Shown here: piece by piece, positions 59,401 through 64,000 of the stretch
Layout of the letters: each line of letters starts with the position of its first letter
How positions within the stretch are numbered: the first letter of the stretch is position 1
Source of the DNA: Holothuria scabra
Lineage: Eukaryota > Echinodermata > Holothuroidea > Aspidochirotida > Holothuriidae
Direction of reading: 5' to 3'
NCBI GenBank assembly: GCA_037179385.1
Contig: CM074179.1
Span: 35,365,905-35,429,904 of the forward strand
DNA length: 64,000 bases
Program-made: the position numbers and the translations under genes
Notes under the pieces: generated by a model
The model's input: the letters and a program-made list of their open reading frames with translations, nothing else
What the model was told of the DNA's origin: nothing
The model's database searches: none

Positions 59401-62400
59401 ACAAATGAATTAATCTTACTCAAAAGCAAATATTGAATAGGCTTACAAATTGCTACTTCTCTATTCACTACTTACCAGAACGACTTTGCCAGCCGCGGAG
59501 GAGTAGCACGGGCATTCTTCGAGAGGAACGCAGTCACTTCCTTTTAAAAAGAATCCACTCGGACAGACGCATTTGCTTTCATCTTGACAATAATTCTGAC
59601 AAACGGTTGGTGCTTCACAACTCCTTTCACATGTGCAATTTGTGTATATCATGTTAGTAGAACATAAAGGTGTACAGTCTCGCCCATCACCAATGAAGCC
59701 AGTATTACAAGCACAGCGCCCTCCCTCGATGGAACGTATACACCTTGCGTTACGATGACAACTGTAACTACTACATGTCAAGCCACTTTCACTACAAGAG
59801 CATTGCGTTGAACACTGGTCGTTAACGAGAGATCCGTCCATCTATAAAAGGAGGGTGCGGGTATATATTAGCAAGTAAAATGTTAAACTTAAATCAGGTG
59901 AAGTTGATTCTTGAGTTTGACGGAACTCACCAGAAAGATGTTCATATGGGCAGAAAAATTTGCAAAGTGTCCCCATCTGACAAAGAGTTTAATCATCTCA
60001 CTTTTGAATTCGTCACAACACGGTAAGAAGTGTTGAAGTTTTAGGAAAGACTAATGCTACGAAAAGAAATCAAAATTTTGGGGATCACATTCATAACTTT
60101 TTTTTCCTACATGTGTTTAATTTAAGATAAACCTGAAAGCATCATAAAATCTATAAACTTAAGTACAAAGGTTAACTAGCTAAATAATGCTAAATCAGTA
60201 GTAAAGAACGTACCGGAATGATTTTGTTAGCGGATGTATAATAGCACTGGCACTCTTCAGGAGTAACGCAGTCACTTCCTTTCAAATAGAAACCATCAGG
60301 ACAGATACATCTTTCTACTTCCTGGCAATTATTCCGACAGATCGTTGGAGCTTCACAAGTCCTTTCGCATGTACAGTTTGTGTATATCATGTTGCTTGGA
60401 CAAGGTATTGGAATTACACCTGAATGAGACAAAGCACTGGTTTTCAATTTTACCCTCTAACTTCTTCAAGTTGTATCTTACCATAGTGATATCCCATGTC
60501 TTCTAAATATTTGGCCAAACCTTTCAGAAAACTAATTTTACTAGCTATATCTCTAAAGATATTCCAAGAAAATAACCTTAAAATAGCCATGAAAACATAC
60601 CCGATGTTAGTTCTGCTTCCCCCAATGAAGCCAATGAATAGTTTCCCCATTCATCGCTGATCCGGAAGTAACTGTATTTTATAAATCCTGCTGATCCGTT
60701 AGAAATCGTAACATCCATTCGAAGCTGGTATCTTTGTTGGTTTGTCAGATAGGCAAGTTTTTCATTACCGAGGAAAAACTCACTACTTAAAAATCCGAAA
60801 CCTTTCTTGTAGTCAACCCAATTACGTGTAAAAAGAAGTGAACCGTCAAGACGACGCATAAAAACCTGAAAGAAAAGGGGGATAAAAGTTATTTAAGAGA
60901 TCAAGTGGATCATGATTATTAGGCTGTGTTATTTCTTTGCAAACCTCTTAGGAAGGATATGAGGGGATTATGTAAATCATCGAAACTAGGCTTCTCAGTA
61001 ATATGTAGATTGTTTATATTTATTCTTCCCCTTCGAGTAGCTTATTTGTCACAAGTATTTTAAAAATTATAGTAAATACTTTCAAGCAGGCTATGATTCA
61101 CCATTTAGCTCCTTAAAAAAAAACCAATCAGACACTCAATTTAATCTGTAATGTTTTGAAAGGCTTCAGAAGAAATCCTTATATCTAAACGCAAAGTGTA
61201 TTCCGCGAATATAACAAAAAAGCTTAAGTTTTGGGGTTTGGGTGAAATATTATACCTTGCCGATTTGGTTTGCTTTTGTAAAGTGTGAAAAACACGCTTG
61301 ACACAAATTTAAAGAAATAAGAAAGGTTACAGAAAAGTTCTGTCAATTTATTAACAGGGTTTTTTTTTTTACTGTAAACTTTATGTTTCTCTCTCATTTT
61401 TGTTCTGTAAATTTGCACCAATTTTTGACAACTTATGACAGTGTTCTTAATTTTTCTGCACATCATTACTTTTGTGGGAATGACTTTCAGCGTTCCTAAT
61501 ATGTTCATAAAAATAATAAAAATAATGATAATAAAACAACTGTGACGGGACCCATTCGATTCATTTCAAGAAGATAATCCTGTAAAGGATATCACATTTT
61601 TTTAGATAATATGTCGCAATACCATGTAACATTCGTAAATACATTATTCTTTAATTATAAATATTGTCGTCTTTCATAACTGTTGCAATAATTCACAATC
61701 AAGCGAAGAGAAATGAAATTTCAATGATATCTGGTAAAATTATAGATACCTTAATTCCTATTGAACTTCCTTACAAAACAAAATCCTTTCCGAAGCGATT
61801 TTTAAAAAATGCTACATCAAATGAAAACAACTAACTCACCGTCCAACCCCAGGAGTCGAAACTGTTGTCGCAGTAAACTTCAAATGGGTATGGGAACCCA
61901 TCTGGTTTTATTACATAAACTCCACTGGAATTTTTCCCCAAACATTGATCAAGAACTTCCTTGCAGTCACGTGGGTATGTTGGATGGTGGTAGAGGAAAT
62001 AGGCTATTTCGGGTCAAAAAGAAATAAATTAACTCATGTTCACTCCAAAATTAATGCTTCTTAAAAAAAAAAAAAAAAAAAAAAAAACAACTACATCACT
62101 TTTTAGGAAATCAAAATTTAAGAATAAGAAGAAAGCACTTATCGATAACTACTTATTATGTGATACGTATCAATAATTTCGAAACTTTTAGGCCATGTCT
62201 GCACTTTTCTCATTTTAAACTGTTTAAAAATCCACAATTTGCTCAACAACGCAGTTATGTTGAATGATAAGGTAAAGGCTTTATACATACATTTAATATT
62301 TCTGAAATTACTCTCCTACCCCTATTCGGGGAGAAATATTCTAACTGAAATATTTTTTTCAATGTACGGTATATATGCATATTTCTTTAGTTATGCCATT

Positions 62401-63249
62401 GTGTAAGTGCTATAGAGTTAGAATACAGAAATTCGTTTCTTTACCAGTTCGGGAGATAACCATCTCCGAGGAAAAATAAGATTTTCTCTGATCTGGGAAA
62501 AATTTCCCCGTGTCAATGAAATGAATATTGATGAGTACTTAGTGTCTACCTCTTCACAGTGGTCGATTTGTTAAATTAATGTGTGTGTTTTCAAATGTGA
62601 GGTCATAGTTAGCACACAATGGGCGAAACAACAAAGACCTTCAACAACGTATTTACAAACAAAAATGCTGGTTCAGTCTTCTTGCATATATACCTTTATG
62701 CGGAAAAAGCCCACGAAACTTGCGGCTGTGTCAAGTCTTTAAATTAAGCTTAGGACAAAGAACATAGCAAAATTACTCGATATCTCAGAATCGGTGCGGT
62801 GAGCAACCAAACTGACAAAGCTTTCCATTCCCCTATCAACAGAGGTTTTAAATATGCCGGAATTTTTCTTTCCTTAAGTCGATAAATATTGCAAGGTTGT
62901 TTTGAACGTTATCTTCGTTGAATTTGCGCGGAAGGATTGCAATGCATCATTGGAGACATTTGAAAATGGCGCCACCCATGGCGAAATATTCACCCATTCC
63001 GGTGAAAATTGATTGTTTTCCCCCGAAACAGGTTCAGGCGCAACTCTTTCCCCTTAAAAATGACCATGTTTGGAAAAACGTATTTTTTGGAATTAAAGTT
63101 TTGTTTATTTTAGCTATATTTTCAAAATCTTTTGCTAAAGGCTTATATGAATCCTTTAGATGTTCGTTCGATTCAAAGCGGCAAGTTATGGTTAATAAAG
63201 TGTACTTACTTTTTCCTGCTGTTACACCTGTTGAACCGACATTGCCGTC
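56032..63249 (-). CDS. Gene B: tandem copy of the fibrinogen-related gene, exons 2-9; first exon outside window
   Basis: Eight exons correspond one-to-one with gene A exons 2-9: 63210-63249, 61840-62003, 60601-60865, 60214-60419, 59476-59841, 58717-59058, 57998-58265, 56032-56419. All splice sites and phases are kept, and six exons have lengths identical to A. Exon 7 is two codons longer. Exon 9 is shorter because its microsatellite insert is shorter, and it also has a 1-nt deletion that shifts the frame. The signal-peptide exon is not in the remaining 750 bp. In gene A that intron is 4.2 kb, so it should lie beyond 64000. The gene may be functional with a changed C-terminus, a recent pseudogene, or intact if the deletion is a sequencing error. 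Confidence 0.75.
57561..57855. mobile_element. MITE built of CAACTGGGTT repeats, in gene B intron
   Basis: The ends read CCTCGGTCAAAATTCCAGTT and, inverted, CCCCGGTAAAAATTCCAGTT. The interior is a series of AACCCAGTTGAACCCAGTT units in both orientations, able to fold into a long hairpin. It lies between exons 9 and 8 of gene B and is absent from gene A. Confidence 0.65.
57998..58265 (-). CDS. Gene B exon 8: core of fibrinogen domain 2
   Basis: The exon begins VLQRRIPDSTRNFDLSW and contains GFGELDEDFWLGND and YRMTVLGSYSGNAG. It is 268 nt with the same splice sites and phases as gene A exon 8. Confidence 0.93.
58717..59058 (-). CDS. Gene B exon 7: EGF-like module and start of fibrinogen domain 2
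   Basis: This exon encodes 114 residues starting IGESFTNSRCSQRCSC. The EGF-like part includes RCSCNTGFVGNGDNCDC. The fibrinogen start includes RPRDCDEVPSTKGYSGSG and ends ISEGLRWT at GTATGC. It is two codons longer than gene A exon 7, through small in-frame indels. Confidence 0.9.
59476..59841 (-). CDS. Gene B exon 6: EGF-like plus second TIL module
   Basis: This symmetric 0-0 exon encodes 122 residues starting MDGSLVNDQCSTQCSC. The EGF-like half ends NTGFIGDGRDC. The TIL half runs CSTNMIYTNCTCERSC to VPLEECPCY. The acceptor is TTTTATAG and the donor GTAAGT. Confidence 0.9.
60214..60419 (-). CDS. Gene B exon 5: first TIL module
   Basis: This exon encodes 69 residues with TIL cysteine spacing (CPSNMIYTNCTCERTC, CRNNCQEVERCICPDGF, DCVTPEECQCYY). 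The acceptor is TCATTCAG and the donor GTACGT. It is 206 nt, as in gene A. Confidence 0.88.
60601..60865 (-). CDS. Gene B exon 4: middle of fibrinogen domain 1
   Basis: The acceptor TTCTTTCAG leads into VFMRRLDGSLLFTRNW. The exon contains GFGFLSSEFFLGNEK and YLTNQQRYQLRMD and ends phase 1 at GTATGT. It is 265 nt, as in gene A. The C-terminal subdomain of domain 1 is missing here as well. Confidence 0.9.
61840..62003 (-). CDS. Gene B exon 3: N-terminal part of fibrinogen domain 1
   Basis: This exon encodes 55 residues beginning TYFLYHHPTYPRDCKEVL and ending FDSWGWT at a GTGAGT donor. It has the same length as gene A exon 3. The acceptor is GAAATAG. Confidence 0.85.
62064..62087. repeat. Poly-A tract
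   Basis: Run of A just upstream (gene orientation) of gene B exon 3. Gene A has no such run there. Confidence 0.8.
63210..63249 (-). CDS. Gene B exon 2: 40-nt linker exon
   Basis: The acceptor CTGAAAATGCAG and donor GTAAGT flank 40 nt encoding DGNVGSTGVTAGK plus one base. Length and splice sites match gene A exon 2. Confidence 0.63.
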
Positions 63250-63404
63250 CTGCATTTTCAGACAGGAGAAAGAGTGCGATAATTAAATACTATCTTAATA
63301 TTATCTCCACTTCTCATGGTGTTTTTGCCAGTTCTACATTAATGAAGAATTTCATTTAATTAGCGTTGTAATTACGTAAAATTTATTCTAGCCACAATCT
63401 CTGC

Positions 63405-63640
63405 CGGGGACAATAATTAGCTGATCTGACCAAAGGTCGGTGTCCACAGGCTGGGGGTTGTAGAATATGCACACGATGCCACACCCTGTTGTCACCAAGG
63501 GGAATTAAAGGTATTTAAACCATATTTGAAACTGAACTTGAACTCGAGCAATATTTTAACTTAAGTTTTTCGACAAACTGACACTACATATTACATTCGT
63601 GTTGTTATGTCGTTAAATCCCATTTGAGTAATTAATTAAC
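63405..63640. repeat. Second interspersed repeat family, block B copy
   Basis: Includes GGCTGGGGGTTGTAGAATAT and GTCGTTAAATCCCATTT. It corresponds to 10380-10590 in block A. Confidence 0.42.
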
Positions 63641-64000
63641 TTGCAATGATCACAATGCGATTAACGGGGAAAAATACATATTCGTATACGTGATTATAGT
63701 GTACCATAAGGAGCAAATATTTTTTGTACAGCGTCACCGTTAATGAATTATAATATCTACACTCTATAACAGTTGGGTAAAAATGTTCACCAACCGATTG
63801 TCATGAGTGTGATAATATTGAAATAAAATAAATTTTTACAATAACTGGTGAGCCAAGTAGTGAGTTACCCAAGAGAGTGGTATCTTATCACATAATGCAA
63901 TCGTGAATTCAACATTTTTGGAAACGTTTTTCCCAATTTCGGTATTGCTACATACGCGACCAGTATTGATGATTCTTTTACACAACTGCTCTTAGTGTGT

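Larger units (their letters stand above)
54290..64000. repeat. Segmental duplication block B, cut by window edge
   Basis: Tandem copy of 795 to about 10600, carrying gene B. Main differences are an inverted-repeat MITE at 57561-57855 and a shorter intron between exons 8 and 9 (1578 against 2064 bp). Confidence 0.8.

Overview
This is eukaryotic, AT-rich, repeat-dense genomic DNA. There are no bacterial-style genes, and the only convincing genes are intron-split on the minus strand. The proteins are fibrinogen-related (FReD/FREP-type) secreted proteins. Together with the tRNA-derived SINEs and hAT, CACTG and L1/Tx1-like elements, they suggest a marine invertebrate deuterostome. An echinoderm such as a sea cucumber is my best guess, but this is inference and I could not search a database.

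The core of the window is a duplicated fibrinogen-related gene. Gene A (14425 down to 2692) can be followed through nine exons, every one with GT/AG boundaries and compatible phases, to a 728-residue open frame. Its order is signal peptide, half a fibrinogen domain, TIL, EGF, TIL, EGF, complete fibrinogen domain. Gene B (63249 down to 56032) repeats exons 2-9 with almost identical exon lengths. Its first exon should lie just past the right edge. Gene B carries a 1-nt deletion in its last exon. In both genes the loop next to the fibrinogen calcium site is expanded by an in-frame ATA/TAT microsatellite encoding Tyr and Cys (33 residues in A, 15 in B).

Broken relatives lie between A and B: a fibrinogen C-terminal exon remnant on the plus strand (17.2 kb), exons 2 and 3 on the plus strand (33.3 and 34.6 kb) with a frameshift and a lost donor, and an intact orphan signal-peptide exon on the minus strand (41.3 kb). 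They sit in or near a large imperfect inverted repeat (arms about 25.4-30.9 and 34.9-45.8 kb). Its right arm also matches parts of gene A's first intron.

Layout: 0.8-15 kb block A; 16.1-17.2 kb CACTG element; 17.2-17.4 kb exon remnant; 18.4-20.9 kb hAT-like element; 24.2-24.5 kb possible unrelated minus-strand exon; 25.4-45.8 kb inverted repeat with broken gene copies, SINEs, a 539-bp GTTA array and MITEs; 45.8-46.1 kb tandem repeats; 46.1-53.7 kb two inverted foldback-like elements, one containing a dead LINE; 54.3-64 kb block B.
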